From contig CAUJLY010000006.1 of NCBI GenBank assembly GCA_963281155.1, positions 5,890,001 to 5,954,000 of the forward strand: a DNA stretch of 64,000 nucleotides, given 5' to 3'. Origin of the DNA: Rhabditophanes sp. KR3021 (lineage: Eukaryota > Nematoda > Chromadorea > Rhabditida > Alloionematidae). Shown here piece after piece: positions 1 to 15,136 of this stretch. The translations under genes were made by a program, and so were the position numbers. The notes beneath the pieces are model-generated. The model was given only the letters and a program-made list of their open reading frames with translations, made no database searches and had not been told where the DNA came from. The stretch's first letter is position 1; each line of letters begins with the position of its first letter.

Positions 1-3000
1 AATAAAAAGCTAAGGCTTGTCCAATATTAAAAAAGATAAAATAAAGGGCGAGAAGTAAATACATAAATATATATAAATGTACATAAATACATATAAATAT
101 ATTTTTGTGTGTTTACTTTCTACTTTTGTAATCATGAAACATACTCTCTGTTTCCCTATTTATTTTATTTTTGTTTTTAAAAAAATGATTTAATGATACG
201 TGATAAATGAGCAAATAGATGTTGCTTAGAAATTAATGATGTTTTTATTTAATCTTTGTCATTCAAATTTGCCAAAGAATATATTATACTCTCTTTTGAT
301 CACCTATGTTTATTTATTTATTATAGAAACAAATGAAGTTTAAATTTACTTTACACTTATTATTTTTGTTTTCCAACATATCTTTTATAAATAAATTTTT
401 ATACTTGCCTATTCCGTGTTTTTTAACTTAAATGATGAATAATCTTTAACATATTTTATTAACTAAATGCAACTATAATCGTTAACCGTTTCTTTTTGCA
501 TAACGTAAACATTACTCTATTAAAAGACAATGAATGTTTTCTTAATTTTGTTGTTTTTATTGCCAGATCATATCAAAATACATTGACACTACTTGTTTCA
601 AAAAAGATTAAAAAAATACAAAATTAAATACAAATAAACATTCTTATTAAATGTTCTTTATCCATCATCTCTAAAAGCTTTTTCTTCCCCTTTTCAATTG
701 CTCCAATTTTGAAATGTCTTTTGTATTATATTTTTTGTTTATTAATATTTTCTTATGTACATTATTATAAAAAATTTGTTTATCTCGAATGCAATAACAC
801 TAGGTATTTGTCTTAGTTTATGTAGATTTTTTTATGTTTTCAAACAAACAACAATAGTAGAATACTTTTGATGCAAAAGTTCAAAGGTTATAAACAATTA
901 TTTTTGTATATTACTGTCCGACTACGTATAATTATGTTTATTTATTGAGTTTTTATCAAAATAAATAATCCGATAGATTTCTTAATCATAACATTTGATG
1001 TCAGTTTATATATCGAATTAAGCATTTCAATCTTATTTTTTGATTTATTATAATCATTATAATCTTCGTAACTCATTTAAAAAAAGGTTTTCAAAAAATT
1101 AATTTGTTAATAATTCTTTTTATACTTGTCTTTTTAGTAAACATTTACTATTTTTTGGCTGGATATATTTATATCTATAAATATTACGTAAACAGCTATC
1201 TTTTTCCCCTCATGTGTGTTTGTGTGTCAAAAAACGTGATTATATGGGTGCAGATAGTGTTTGGAAGAGATGCGCCAACAAGCGTTATCACATTGACATG
1301 AGATCTTTATGCTAAGCATTTTTAATAATTGTTTACACAAACTTTTCTCCAGTTGCCTTGTTTTGATTACAGTCTCTATTTGATTCCATTACTTCAAAAG
1401 AAAATCACTTTGCAGGACGACAAGTAGTAGTGATTATGATATCATTAAAGGTTTTGTATGAACAACATTGATTCTGTTTGTTGATGTTTAAATTTGTGTC
1501 TTGTGATACTTGTTATTGTTTAATTATAATACACAAGATCATCTAGCATTTACTTATTGAATGTTTGTGTTTTAATTGCTTAAGCCTTTAAAAAATATTT
1601 GAATTTAATGCCTATCCTCAACTTGATCTTAATAAGAATTTATATCAAAAAGCACTTAAACAATATTTGATTTCAATTTGGCTCATCTTTTGTATGGCAA
1701 TTTAATACCAAACATATTAACTTCCGTTTAAACTTCATGATTATTGGAAAGATTTTGTATTCAGGTATAATTTAATCTGAAACTTTGTTTCTTTTTAAAA
1801 TATGACTTTATGTAAAAATTGAACACTTTTAAATTAAAAATACATTGACAAAGCATGTAAAGAATCTTAATTTTGCTTCATATTTAAACATTTTAAAAAT
1901 CAATGCTAAATATGACTTGAATTTTTAATCACAAAATTCGTCATTTCTGAACTCTATTATATCCAAATTTAAGCAAAAATCAGATCTTATATTATTTCGT
2001 AAAGCTATTTTGAAAAGAATCATCCCTTATGACGTTCTATTATCTCTAAATAAAAATATAAATCTTTCTGCCAAGTTTTAACCTTACAATATTAATGAAT
2101 AAACATTTGAATGCAATAGTTTATTATCTTTTTCTTAATGTATATAAATCTGCCTTCGTTATCAGCACTTTGTTCTTGAAAATGACATTTCAAAAACTTC
2201 AATGAATTTATATTCAGTGAAATTTAGTATATTTTGGCACTATATTACAATTTTTAATCTATATGTTCATTTATTGTATGTTTTATCCCATTTATTTATA
2301 TCAACTTAAATTCAAACGAGTTAATAGTTCAAATTTACCTGCTTATTGTCAACCAAAATACAATATTTAATTTATTTTGTTTTAGTTATTGAATATTAAA
2401 TCACTATTACTGTATATAGAAGAAATAAATTCGTTCAAATACCACCATCTAGATAATTTTTGTTTTAGTAACAATTTTAAGCAAAATAATGGCCAATGTA
2501 AGTTAACCTTTTTAATTTAAACATAATTTTTTATAAATTACGGTAAAAAGAATTTTTTAATTTAAATACGGTAATATAGCTTAGTTACTTATATAGCAAC
2601 AAAGATTTTTTTACAAATTCGTTAAAATAATATTATGCTCCAAATTATTTAACTTTTTTGTACAATAAAGTTATTTACATTACAACATTGATTATTTATG
2701 ATTCATTGCAAATGTTTACTATTATTTTACAATTGAATATATCATTATTTGTTAAAATTAAATTAAATTTTAAAAAATTTAATAGATAATTTCAATTTTT
2801 TTTGACAACAAGTTGTTTATATTATTTGGGTGGATAAACAATTTTATGTTTACAGAGAAATGGAAATATGGTAAACAAAGTTCTAAAAGAATGACCTTTT
2901 AATTGAGTTTCGAATTTCTCTCAGGCTTTTCCAATCATTCATTCAAATAAATCATTTGTATCATAAATTTTTAGTTTCTAAACTAATAAATTCTTATATC

Positions 3001-6000
3001 CATTTCCAATTATTTTCACTAATATCCTTACAAGTATTTGCCTTGCGACTTAAATTAGCCAATTATTGTGGATGATAAATTTACATACAAACTGATCTTA
3101 TGTTATAATGGTAAAACACTCTCAATATACATAGGAAAAAGATAACTTCTTTGTTGTGTGTTTACCAACAGTTGCCACCAACACAATTAAAACAATTGAT
3201 GCGTTTAATTATACGTCTTTCTTCTTTTTTCTATTTGTTGTGGTTATTTTGCCGTTTAGTACATACTACATGACACATCATTTTTATTTTATTTTATGCT
3301 TTTGGATTAGTAAATATGTATTTTGTGCGTCACATATTATCGGATCAAAAGCATGCTTTTTGAGTTTCATATAGTATAATAGCTTAAAATATTGTCATGA
3401 CTCATTGCCTTATTAATTTTGAATCTGTTCATTACATTTAAAATTTTAGTAAATAGGAAAAGGCAATCTAAGTCTTTGGATTTATTTAATCTTCATCTAC
3501 TGATGAATTTTATAATATGTAATAAAAGTAATTTGATTTATAGAAGTGTGAAAATGGATAATTTTTATTATTATTGGTATACATTCCACACTTAACATAG
3601 ATTTATTTTATGTTAACTCATAATACTGATCCAAAAAAGTAAAGATGTTTTTGGTTATTCAGTACAAATATTTATAAACACCAAAAATATTTTAATTACT
3701 CTGCTCTTTAAATTGTCGAAAATAATTTCGTTTAGTTATTACTAGATGGTAGCTGAAATTATCTAAATATTAGGTAGCTTTTACGCAAGGTTGTACTTTA
3801 AGCGTGATTTTTAAACTAGGCTGTTTTTATCAATATTTTCTTTTTTGAATTTATATTTATACTCTTTTTAAGCTTAAGACTTGATTGTGCTGTAATGTCA
3901 TGCGAAAGAAGATGATAACTTGCTATTACAACAACTAATACTGACAAAATGTTTATAGTGATTGAGACAAAAGTTCAAAAGCTGTTTGTCTAGTCTAAGT
4001 AAAAGTTATGTAGATATGTGACATTAAAATACAACTTCAAATAAACATTTAACGTTTTTTGAGTTGCTCGGACAAAAATAGTCGCATTGAGAGGTACTAA
4101 CAAAGCATTAATAGTAAATATAGTAAATTTATACTGTGCTTATCTTAAAAAATTAAAAGAAGCAACTTTGATCAAAAAACAAGGTTTATTCTAAATTAAT
4201 TTTAACCCAATACTTCATTGCATAATAATAGAGTAATCTTTCAATAACTTATGTAAAATTTATTTTTCAATATATTGTGCTGTAAAATTTGCAGTTGTTG
4301 TACTCAAAAAATATTGCCGTAATGTGTGCTATAGTTAGCAGTGTTGCCGATGTGATCTGCATATACATACATCATTACCAGTATATACTTTTCTAAACAT
4401 ATTTTGATATATAATAAAATTTGAATGCATTTGGCTCCTGCTACGATTACTATCAAGTAACTAACTAAAATTAAGTATAAAAAGCTATTGATGATCTCAG
4501 CAAACTTTTTTTTTGTTTATTTTAAATTGCTCGTTACTTTTATCTTATTTGTTTCTTTCTATTCGACTTGCTTATTTTGTGGAAAATATTTTATAATAGA
4601 CAATGAATATATTTAGGTAATAGATCTTCCAAGTCAATCATGTTAACTTAAACTTGGCAATACATTTATAACAATTATTTAGTAAAAGTAATAACAATTT
4701 TTTGATTTTAAGTATGATCTGATTTAATTAAACATTCAAAATTTTAATAAATTACTAAAATAATATTTATCATAATTGACTAAGTTTTAACAATAATTAT
4801 ACCTTCTTTTTAATATTTTAAGATGATTATATAATGACAATGTTTTGACAAATCAAAGTGAATATATTTTACTTTGCCATTATTTTCGTAAGACATTATG
4901 CTTTTTAAACGATAAAGTTTATTCTAAGTAATTCAAGAATATCATTAAGCTTAAAAATTACTGTAAGCAAAAGTGTGTTAAGAACTTTAAGTTTATGTCC
5001 TCAATTTGCAGAAAACAATTTTGATCATTATTCATTTTTATAAATTATTACTTCCAAAATCAAATTTAATATCAATTGAAAGTTATGAACTTTTATACGA
5101 TTACTTGATCAACTAAAAGATCCAAAATCATATATCTACAATACTTATTAATGTTCATGTGCATTTTATTAGAATGTTAAAAAATGCTTTAAACTAGCTA
5201 AACTTTAATCAACTTGTTTACATTTATTTATATTATGATACGCTATTCTTTTGTTAATCCACTAATATAAGTTATCCATTTATCTAATCACAGGATGTTG
5301 TCTAGGAAAAGGATTATAAATTGTTCGTTGCACATTTTCAAAACATCTCCATTTCATATTTATACTATACATATTTTTTATTTGGTATAAATAAACAAAC
5401 ATATTAGCGATTTGTTTAAAAGTTTCAATGTTTCAGAAGACTTACAATTGTTGTGAAAAAGAATTTTAAGTGATGCTCAATTTTAATGATGACCCACCTA
5501 TATTTGATGTAAATTGTTGATACATACTTTCATTCCATTTGAATAAAAAACATCAACCAATATATTTTAATTGTAGACTAATAAAATACACATCTCAAAA
5601 AGTTGTTATTGTTAAACTATCGAAAAATGCATACATATATCCTAATTGTAAGATTGACTATATCTTTTTTTCCAAACACTAAAACAAATTGTTTTGATAT
5701 AAAGATTTATCATTATTTATAAATTTAGAACACTTAACAAACAAATATACAATTTTTAAATTTTATCATTTAACTCATTAACATCTATTAACGACTTTTG
5801 AATGTTATTGTGGATCGTTTGCTTGATATTACCATATTTTTACAAACAATTTTGACTATCATTTATATAGATAATTATTATCAATAATGATTCAATAAAC
5901 ATATGATGATGCTTATTTACTAGGACATTAAATTCAATAAAGTCTTTTTTATTTTGTAATGCTTAAATCATCCCGGGATTGTAAGGTCACAATAACATTC

Positions 6001-9000
6001 AGCTTAACTGTGGGAGCTTAAAAAGGAAACGACAAATGTTTTTTGTGTTTTTACAAGGTGTGGATCAGTTATTGTGTTTTATTATTATGTTTTTTCGTTA
6101 GGGAAAGTTACATTTTACACCAAAGAAAGTACTTATTTTATGTTTTGTTGACTAATGCATACATACACAACTTTGATTTGACTGATTATGTCGAGTGAGG
6201 TGATTGTTTAAATGATAAATATGCATCAACATCTATACTACCAACACAAACTGCGAAATATTTCAAAACATTTTGGCGGCATTTAATATTTGGCGTCTTT
6301 TATTATCATTCCTACAAACTTTACAACATCTAATAATGTATTGTATATTGTTTGTCAACGTCTTTAAGTAGACATTCTAAATGCTGTCTAGTTTGATCAA
6401 TTCCTCTATAGCATACATTTTTTCTTTCTATATTTTTAGGGTTTATTCAAAATATAACTCTTTTACCTAACAATCATTCCCAATGTTAAACATTTTTTAT
6501 TTATTTTTTTGAAAAAATGTTCTTTTTTAAAGTTATTAGTTCAACTTTGCCTATGCAAATATTGCCTCTTTAAAATTCTAATATATGTATATACCAAAAT
6601 ATATTTACATATATACAAATGAAGATCAATTCATATTTGCGTTGATACGCAGGATCATAGAACTGAGCATATATCTTATTATCAAAAGTACAGATTTCTT
6701 AAGGATCAGAGACATTTGTACGTAGACGTTATACAATATACCTACCACTCATCATTAGATCACGTCAATTTTCGCCTTTCCTTTACAAAAACGTTTAATC
6801 AGATTTATCTTCAGACTTGTGGGATATCTTGTACGTTTTTATACTGCAGAGAGGGTGATAATAAGGTAAAGAAGTGAAATTTCTCTTTTAAACTTAAACG
6901 TGTAAATCAAAGTCTTTAATTTGGCCTTATTATGTGTCTTGTATGTGTGTATACAATTTTCGATGTTATGTATATTTGTGAAAAATTTTATTAAGAATGT
7001 ATACTATTGTCAGATGGTAGACAAGATTGTTCAAAATTTAAATAACTAAAATACCAAATTCGTATATTCATATTTGATAAACGTGATACAATGTTGAACT
7101 AATAAGTATAGTATTAACAAATCCTTAAATATACATAATCGGATGCAATACAATGTTGTTTTTTATTACACACAAATACAGTAAAATCATACTCTCCACT
7201 TCCTTCAAATTTCATTTTTATACTTTAAAAGGTTATTTATTTATGGCAAATAAAAACAAAAAAGATAATGTTGTTATCTAGACAACTACGGCAAACATTG
7301 CTTTCGTTTAGACATTTTTATGTTATTATGTGTTTGCGTATATTCTTGTCAACATAGTTGTTTATTGTACTTTATTTGTGCTTTCGTTTATTTTTTTAAT
7401 AAAAGAAAGTCTACACATTTAGTTTACTTCCTTTTTAAGACAGAATATATTTATTTATTGTCATTTTCTTCCTATCATGACCATATATTTTTATACTAGT
7501 TTATACCAATTTGCATATATATTTTATGCACCCTAGTTTAAAAAAAGAGGCTATGCCTCGCATACATAAACACATACACATACTTTTTGAAAACTGAAAT
7601 TTAAGCGCAATAGTAAAACAGTCAAATTTTACTACTTCCACCCAAATATCTATCAATTTCAATGGTTCATGTTATTTTAGGGTGTTATGCCATTCGCACA
7701 ACTACTTTTTATTCTCATTTTTTGTTTATGTTTTTATTGTTTCTCTACATATATCCTTTCTATTTTGAATAGTAAATATGATAAATCGCATTTCATATAC
7801 AATTCAACTATTTATTTCAATACAGAAATTCAATTTCACTAAGTGAATTGTTACTAAATTTATAAACACTAAGATATTATTTAAATATAATGTAGTTTCA
7901 ATCACAAAAGTGATACACACTTGCATGCATTCATATATCTTTCATTTTTTATCCCTATTTTCAAATATTTTTGGGGGTGTCTTTTAAAGTTCAAAGTCAT
8001 CTGATCTACTTGTTTTCAAATTACATATTTGTAACAGCCATGCCTTAAAACAATAACTGACATATTATTTACAATAAATAATTTTATAGACACCTTAAAT
8101 GCATTATAATAAATTTTTAATTAGCTTATTATTAAATCAATTATAAAGAAAGGGTTGTTATGTTTAAAAAAGAATCGAAAATTTCCCTTATAAGTACATG
8201 ACAACAAAAATACACTGCACATAAACAAACATAATTCTAGACAAGTGGAATTTATTAGACAAACTTTGACCAATATTGGGATAGATATATTTGTATATTT
8301 GTATATGAAATTGGAATGCATATGCGGTTTACTGTTTTTGTTGAATGTTCATTTTATATCTGCGGAAAAATAATTTTATATTCGTTTATGTTGCACAACA
8401 TTTTTATCCAATAATAAGATTAAAATTAAAAATGATAGATAGGTTGTAGTTATGTGTTTATGTTGAAAGTATCTTTATTATATGTTTACTACAATTTTTA
8501 AATCAGTCTAGACAACAATTCCAGCATGAGAATTTATAAATTACACATAATACCTTAGATGAGAGATTTATTTGATGATGACTATTTTAATGGATATTAA
8601 TACAATTTTAATGGAACTTCTATCTCATACATTTTACTATAAAGAATTTTTATTTGTAAAGAAAAGACCTTATTTGTTATATTTCAAATAATATATTGGT
8701 TGTAATTTGTTTATAGCATAAATTGATGATGTCACATTAATGATAATTTATTAAATTACTTCCTTCTTTTGCAACATTTAAATGAGGATTATTATGTTTA
8801 TTTTATTTAATCGGTTTGTTATTAAATCTTGATCAACATTTAATAATTTTAAATAACATCAAATAATTTTAATACTTTACTAAATAGTCATAAATAAAAT
8901 TTTAATGCTCGATTACCATTTTATTATTGTTAATTTACATATATAACAAATGATTTTAAAATAGAAATTTTACCTTAAAATGTATTTAGTTTATTCATAT

Positions 9001-11120
9001 TATTAATGTTGTTGTTAGCAATTGGCTGATCTATTTTTTGATGTGTCTGTTTCGTCAACAGTAACTGGGAAGGATACTACTTTAATGAACTTAGAAGAGA
9101 CTATTTGTTATTGTGTGTATTTATTTAAGCCCCCTTATCATTTTCATTTTAACTTTCTTACTTTTATTTTTTTATTATTTTATAAAATTTATAATTGATA
9201 AAGGTAATCATGAGATTGGGTGGCATACTTATAATCATATGGCTAGTAATTTACAATGTTGATTATTTATAGTAGAAGACACCCCTAAAGGATAGGCGAT
9301 GATTATATTGACGATGATGAAGCTGATGTAGTAAAAATAAAATGATTTGTATGGATATTGTATACTTTTAGCATTTAATCAAATACCATATATACACACC
9401 TTCTTCAAGTATAATATATGGCGGCAACCAATATAATAATGATCATCATCAAAATATATGTATATATGTATATTTTGAAAAGTTGTATACGCTAAATCTG
9501 CTGTATGCTATTCAGACATAACGATGCGTTGGAATATATTTACATTATCGTTAGCTGATAAAAATCAAGAACCTTCAAAATGTCAGCCAAACTATAGACG
9601 TAGGTAACATAAGGTTGATAATGAGAGAATCTTGATTTTGATAAAGATTGTTTGGGATGGTAGTAAAAAGAGTTAAAATATAGAGAAAGGTACACATTTT
9701 GATTAATCGCCAAATTTTGTATAATAAAATATAACCAAACATAATCATGCAATTTAATTTATATACATAATTTTTAAATTTACACTCCTTCTAACACAAA
9801 TTTGATTCTGTTACTCAGTGTTATGTTTACTGTTAAGTATTTATGTTTAGGTGATTTAAGAATGGTCTGTTTTAGTTATTATTTTTTATGATAACAAATT
9901 AGTATGAGAATTTATATATTTATAAAATGAATATTCATAAGTTCGGTTTACAATTTTAATTAATCTTTTTTGATTGCTTATCATTAATAACTTTAGAAAT
10001 GTCAACAAGTAAGCATAAAAAAAGAAAAGATAACGCGTGGTATGTGTAGTCAGGCCACACAATAACAATAGACAAGCAGCGCTTGAGACACAGTAATTGT
10101 AAAGTTTGAAAATAGCAAAGATCCTCAATACAGTCCAATTTGTTTATAAACGTTTGATTGTTTACATTTTTATTAACAAATATTTCACAAACTATGAACA
10201 TTTCAACTTTTTCCTCTCCTTGTGACTGATCTAAAATTCTAATACAATTTTATGCTGTTGTTTTCAATTTTTGTGCACTCCTATTTGTCTGCCTTTTTTA
10301 AACTTTGTTTGTATAAATTTATTTGAAGTCCCAAAAACAACTGAGCATTAATGCATTTATACGCCCCTTAACTAAACGTTAAATTTTAACAAGCTTGTAA
10401 AAAGACTGTTCAAAATGCCCTAGGAATGCACTTTGTATGCATGTACACAAAAATCTTCCTTGTATCCGAAACAACCAACCACAACCGTTTTGTGCTCTTT
10501 GTGATTACAAAAAATACACAGCTATATGTATTTACGCATTATTTATATTCAAATATAAATTCATACATCGATGTATCAACCTCTACAAAAGAAAGTTGTT
10601 TTTTGTACATGTTAACATTTCCCTTCCTTGATTCAAATGCATTTTTTTGTTAATAATAACCATATATGAACAAGGTGGTTTTGAGCTTTAATAAATTTGT
10701 TTCATTCTTTGATTATATTTACATTTATATGATACATCTGAAATCCTACATACTACTTTTCTAATCTATTGTTTCACTTCTATAACTAGCTGAAAGACAT
10801 TTTAATTAAATTTTAAATGCTAAAATATATATTATCACTTGTCTTTGATACTAAATATATTTCAATACTTACAGATAAAAGACTAAAATTATTTTGCAGC
10901 CGATTAGGTGATTCCCTATTAACCACAAATTTGTTAGGTTTAATTAGGAAATATATAAGCAATTAAATCTCATTTACTAGTTTGTAATAATTTGAAAGAA
11001 TAATATTTGGAGATATTTATAAAAATTATTAAATTAGAACGCTAAAAGTGTGTCAACTTTATTAAGTTTGACACAACATTTATTCTGAAATCAAACAAAA
11101 AGGCCAACATTGATTCTATT
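1..11120. other. Long AT-rich non-coding region upstream of FOXP
   Basis: No reading frame here has coding-like composition. The short ORFs (for example 1104-1301, 3156-3374 and 10426-10653) are rich in F, Y, I, N and K and lack splice partners. The tract contains AT-rich simple sequence (around 56-110 and 9455-9475) and an unusual number of exact TGTTTAC/GTAAACA heptamers (see findings). It lies directly 5' of the FOXP gene and most simply holds its promoter, enhancers and possibly 5'UTR exons and introns. I see no tRNA, rRNA or transposase gene in it. Confidence 0.6.
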
Positions 11121-14100
11121 ATGCTTATGTTACAGAGATCTCCAACTGGTAATAATAACAATTCTACAGTCTCTCGTATCCAAGATTCGTCCCAATTAGC
11201 AGGATCCTCTTTAAGAGGAAATACATTCGATACTCATCAATTACTGCAAGCTGCTTCAAGTAATAATTCTAATATGAGCGCAATTGAAAATATGGCCGCT
11301 GCAGCGTCTGCTGCTGCTGCTTCAGCAAATCAAAATGGATCAAATTTTTTGTCGAACGGCAAATTTTCGCCAGTCGACTATCTTTTAATTTCAAACATTC
11401 ACAACCGATTTACACATCACCTTAACAATTTAACAGCCCCTGAAGGACAAAGGCTACTACAACAAATCCTTGTTAATGCTCAATTTTGCCAACAATCTGG
11501 AATAGATCTCCCTGGATTACCCACTTCTAATACCAGCCCAAATTCAAGCGTCAATTCAAATGGCACTTTCCCAAACATGTCTAGTTCAGCCGCCGTTCCT
11601 AGTAATTCTCTTCTTTCAATCGAAAATGTGATAGCCGCTCAAAATCAACAAGCACAGCACCATCAGTTAACTCATCAAACTCATCCATTATTTCAACATA
11701 ATATATGCTGTTGGCCAGGTTGTAATCAGCCTTGTGATAATTTTCCTGCCTTCATCCAGCATCTGGCATCCGATCACAAATATAGTGAAACTACAATGTT
11801 ACAAGTAAAAAATCAAATTGACTTGGTGGAAAATTTGGAACATAAATATCGAAAAGAAAATAATATTTTACAAGCTATGCTTCAAGTGTTAAATGTCAAA
11901 ACGACACCGGAAAATGGATCCTCATTTACTAGTATTTCAAATGCAAACAATGGCCCTTTAAGAAACAATAATTCTATTAATGAATCTCCACTTGTATCTC
12001 CAAAATCTCATGCAAATGTTGACAATTCATATGGTTCAGAAAAGGTAAGTGTAATATTTTGATCATGATAAAATTGACACAAATCGAGGTGATAAAGATA
12101 GAGCTTTATAAGTATTAACTCCGTTTGCACTTTTTAATCAGATAAGTATTAAAATTAACGATTAATATTTGCACTACTAAAAGTGAATATTTAACTTTGA
12201 CTTTTTAAGCTGCTACCCTTTAAATCGTTACAAATTGATGGAATACATTGTAATGATGAATAATGTCATATACATACAACAATTTAACTTTCTTTCACTT
12301 CAAACCAATGCAAAACCTTCTTTACAATGCATCAATATTATTGTTTATTTCATAATAAAATTGTTGTTATTCAAAAGACGGTGGCAGGCGAAAAAATAGA
12401 AAAATGAGATTGTTCATTTTGACAACAATCAAGTTATAAACATCCTGGCTTTCTTCTACATACTTACTTAGTTCTTGAATGATTAATTATGTTTAAAAAA
12501 CACACTCAAAAACTTTTCAAAACAAATTTTTGTTTAGGTTCATAAATGTACGCAATCAAGTTCATTAGCTATTTTTAACTATGTTTATATGTGTGTTTAT
12601 TACAGAACCAAATGTTTTTTTCATGTCAACCAATTAAAGATATATTTGTATGCATTTAGATAAAATTTATGTGGAAAAAGTTGGTAGTACATGTTGTGTT
12701 TATTTACAAAGATGCAATCATGAGAAAATGTTTAGTATGGTGTGATAGGTTTTTTTGCTTTCATAAAGAAAGCAGTTTGTTTTGCTCAAAATTGACATGT
12801 ACTTTTATGATAATCAGCTGTCGCTTTGATTATTATTAATCTTTTGAAATTAGATGATTATTGACCTTTACTTTCCCGTCACATAGAATAACATTAGATA
12901 TTGATATAGGGTTCAACATTAATTTTGTACTTTCAATTAAATACATAGATAAAATATAGGGAAAGTTATTTGTCAAAATGATAAGACAATAATTGGGAAA
13001 ATAGTTTGCTAAATACACAATCGACACTTCATACTAGTAAATAATGAGTCATCATAGAATGTATTTGTTTGTGGCACAAAATGACTAAAAACATGCTACT
13101 GCAAATTTTATTTCATTGAAATATTTTTTTGACAACCACGAAATTTGTTTATAAAGTGAAAGTAAATAATTTTTAATTCCAGAATACTTTATCACTTACA
13201 AATCCTTTAAGCAATCTTGCAACCTACCCGTTTCCAACGGTATCAAATACACCAACAAGTAACAGTAATGGTTGTAATCTTGTTAACGGTAATTCTATGA
13301 TTTTAAAAGATGAGACAAGGCAAACTTCAACACCAAGAAGAAGAGTTAGTGATAAAAGTGTATTGCCCATGCAAGCAGATATCGATAGAAATAGAGAATT
13401 TTACCGAAATAATGATGTTCGTCCGCCTTATACATATGCATCATTAATTAGACAGGCAATAATGGAATCAAGAGATGGCCAATTGACTTTAAATGAAATT
13501 TATCAATGGTTTACAGAAACATTTTCCTTCTTCCGACGTAATGCAGCAACTTGGAAAAATGCCGTCAGGCATAACTTGTCACTTCATAAATGTTTTGCCA
13601 GAATTGAACAAAATGTAAAAGGGGCAGTCTGGACAGTTGATGATACTGAATTTTATAAAAGAAGACCTCAAAGAGGATCTGGGGGAAGTGGAACTAATGG
13701 CCCAACTTCATCCAATGGAAATATGAGCAAGCCATCGACTCCTTTGCCAGACTCGTTCTCAACTTTGTCACCAGACTTTCAGCAAATACATCGCCTTATG
13801 TTAAACAATAAGAATGAACAGAGTTTCGATGATTCTAATCCATTGAGTTTACTATCAAATGCAGCAATGAGAGTTAATTCGCCGCAAAATTCAGTGATAA
13901 AAAGTGGTTGTGATGATTTGAATTTTCCTCAATTATCAGCATCCTCAAATATACCACATACACTTAATATTTCACAGTTAAATTTGTTATCTCCTCTAGA
14001 TCAAACATCTACAAACCTTTCCAATGCTGGTCTTGCCCAATCCAAGAGTCAATTTAGCAGAATTACCAAAAGCAAATCTCCAGCTCTAATGTCAATCAAA

Positions 14101-14151
14101 AACGAGGAAGCCGATCAAATAAACCGTGAATGTGACAATACTTCAATTTAA
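11121..14151 (+). CDS. FoxP: FOXP-type fork head transcription factor
   Basis: Sequence-specific nuclear transcription factor of the FOXP subfamily. Exons are 11121-12044 and 13183-14151; the donor follows GGTTCAGAAAAG, the acceptor is ttttaattccag, the junction is phase 0, and the product is 630 residues. Seen in order: an N-terminal S/N/Q-rich region with a poly-Ala run; a C2H2 finger from CCWPGC (about residues 196-219); a coiled-coil/leucine zipper immediately after it (about 225-255), the FOXP dimerisation module; and a fork head domain (about 388-472) with [27 protein letters not shown] and [15 protein letters not shown]. Finger, zipper and fork head in this order define FOXP. In flies and vertebrates FOXP genes act in neural circuit development. 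The start is uncertain: the first ATG overlaps a plausible acceptor (ttatgttacag, ending 11135), so upstream coding exons are possible. Confidence 0.95.
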
Positions 14152-14606
14152 ACCATTTTTGTCTATTAGACTATCATCATTAAAGGATATATTTATTTTA
14201 AGATATACATATTATACAAGAATTTATATCTCAAATCTCTCCAAGAAAAATATATCTTATCAGAAGGTTAAATTCTAATTCACTCAAAATAAGGAAAATT
14301 AGAATTTCAACTTTGGCTCGGAAAGAGTCGCAAACTTCAGTAGCGCCTCAAATATGACAAGTTCCTAATTTCCGATTTTACTGTTAACAATTTTTTAATA
14401 TTTGAACTATTGCCTATTATTATTTGTGAAAAAAGAATGTTTTGTATTATTATTTTGAATATGTTTTAAAAATATTATATATGTTTGTAGCAATATTTTA
14501 ATAATATTTTTTTTTCGAAATTTGTGTACTTATTCAAAAAACGAAGTATTTTATTAAAAATTTTCAATGCTAATTATGCACCTTCACATAGCACAAAGAA
14601 TTTATT
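14152..14606. other. Convergent 3' region between FOXP and globin
   Basis: AT-rich spacer between two converging genes. FOXP lacks a perfect AATAAA nearby; ATTAAA-like sequence occurs at about 14552-14557. For the minus-strand globin, TTTATT (AATAAA on its strand) lies at 14601-14606, just after the stop codon, and again at 14550-14555. No other feature seen. Confidence 0.5.
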
Positions 14607-15136
14607 TTAATATTCTACCAAAGTTCCCAATACATCATAAAATGATTCCCAAGCTTCCATGATTGCATACTTCTCATCAGGTTCTCCTTTTTCTTCCATC
14701 AGAATATCGGTAATAAGATGAACCATTGTGGAAAAGTGATTTCCATTCAAACCCCATTTTTTATGTTGAGCAGCTGTTGATGAAATCATCAGTATCATCA
14801 TCTCGTCGTCATCCATGGTTTTGATGACACGTTCAAGTCCATAAACGAAGGCCGTGGCATGTCTCCATAACATTGGCGTAGATTTTAATTCGTCTTCCGT
14901 CATAGTCTTAAATTGTGGCCATACATTTTTGTAGTCTGGATACTCAACAAACATTCTATAATTAATTATCCATGAATTTTAAATTAAATTTAATAAATTT
15001 ACCTCAAAAAGACATTATGGGCATTTGGCACACCATTTTTTTGAAAAATTGCAAATGAATTCTTTATAGTATTTCGATGTCCCACCGTCAATTTCTTAAG
15101 AATTACACTTCGAAATGAAGACTTGTGACGAAACAT
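14607..15136 (-). CDS. Globin (His E7, His F8)
   Basis: Haem-binding globin of 160 residues. Exons are 15136-15003 and 14955-14607, separated by a 47-nt intron; the split codon is Arg45. By family alignment His77 is the distal E7 residue (WRHATAF) and His109 the proximal F8 haem ligand (AAQHKKW), 32 residues apart as in neuroglobin-like globins. Motif alignment of VWPQF puts Trp57 at CD1, normally Phe, with Phe60 at CD4. The ligand and role cannot be read from sequence; oxygen transport, sensing or redox are all possible. The start is the first ATG 11 nt after an acceptor-like tttttag (AG at 15149-15148), so the N-terminus could extend into an upstream exon. It lies convergent to FOXP and is not adjacent to the second globin in the window. 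Confidence 0.85.

Noticed and set aside
9450..9480. TATATG-type simple repeat as a CRISPR-like or satellite array
   Set aside because: Only a few imperfect units of an AT-rich microsatellite; no regular spacers.
1104..10653. Short ORFs in the left non-coding region
   Set aside because: Composition follows the AT-rich background (F, Y, I, N, K rich) and no splice sites or domains are present.
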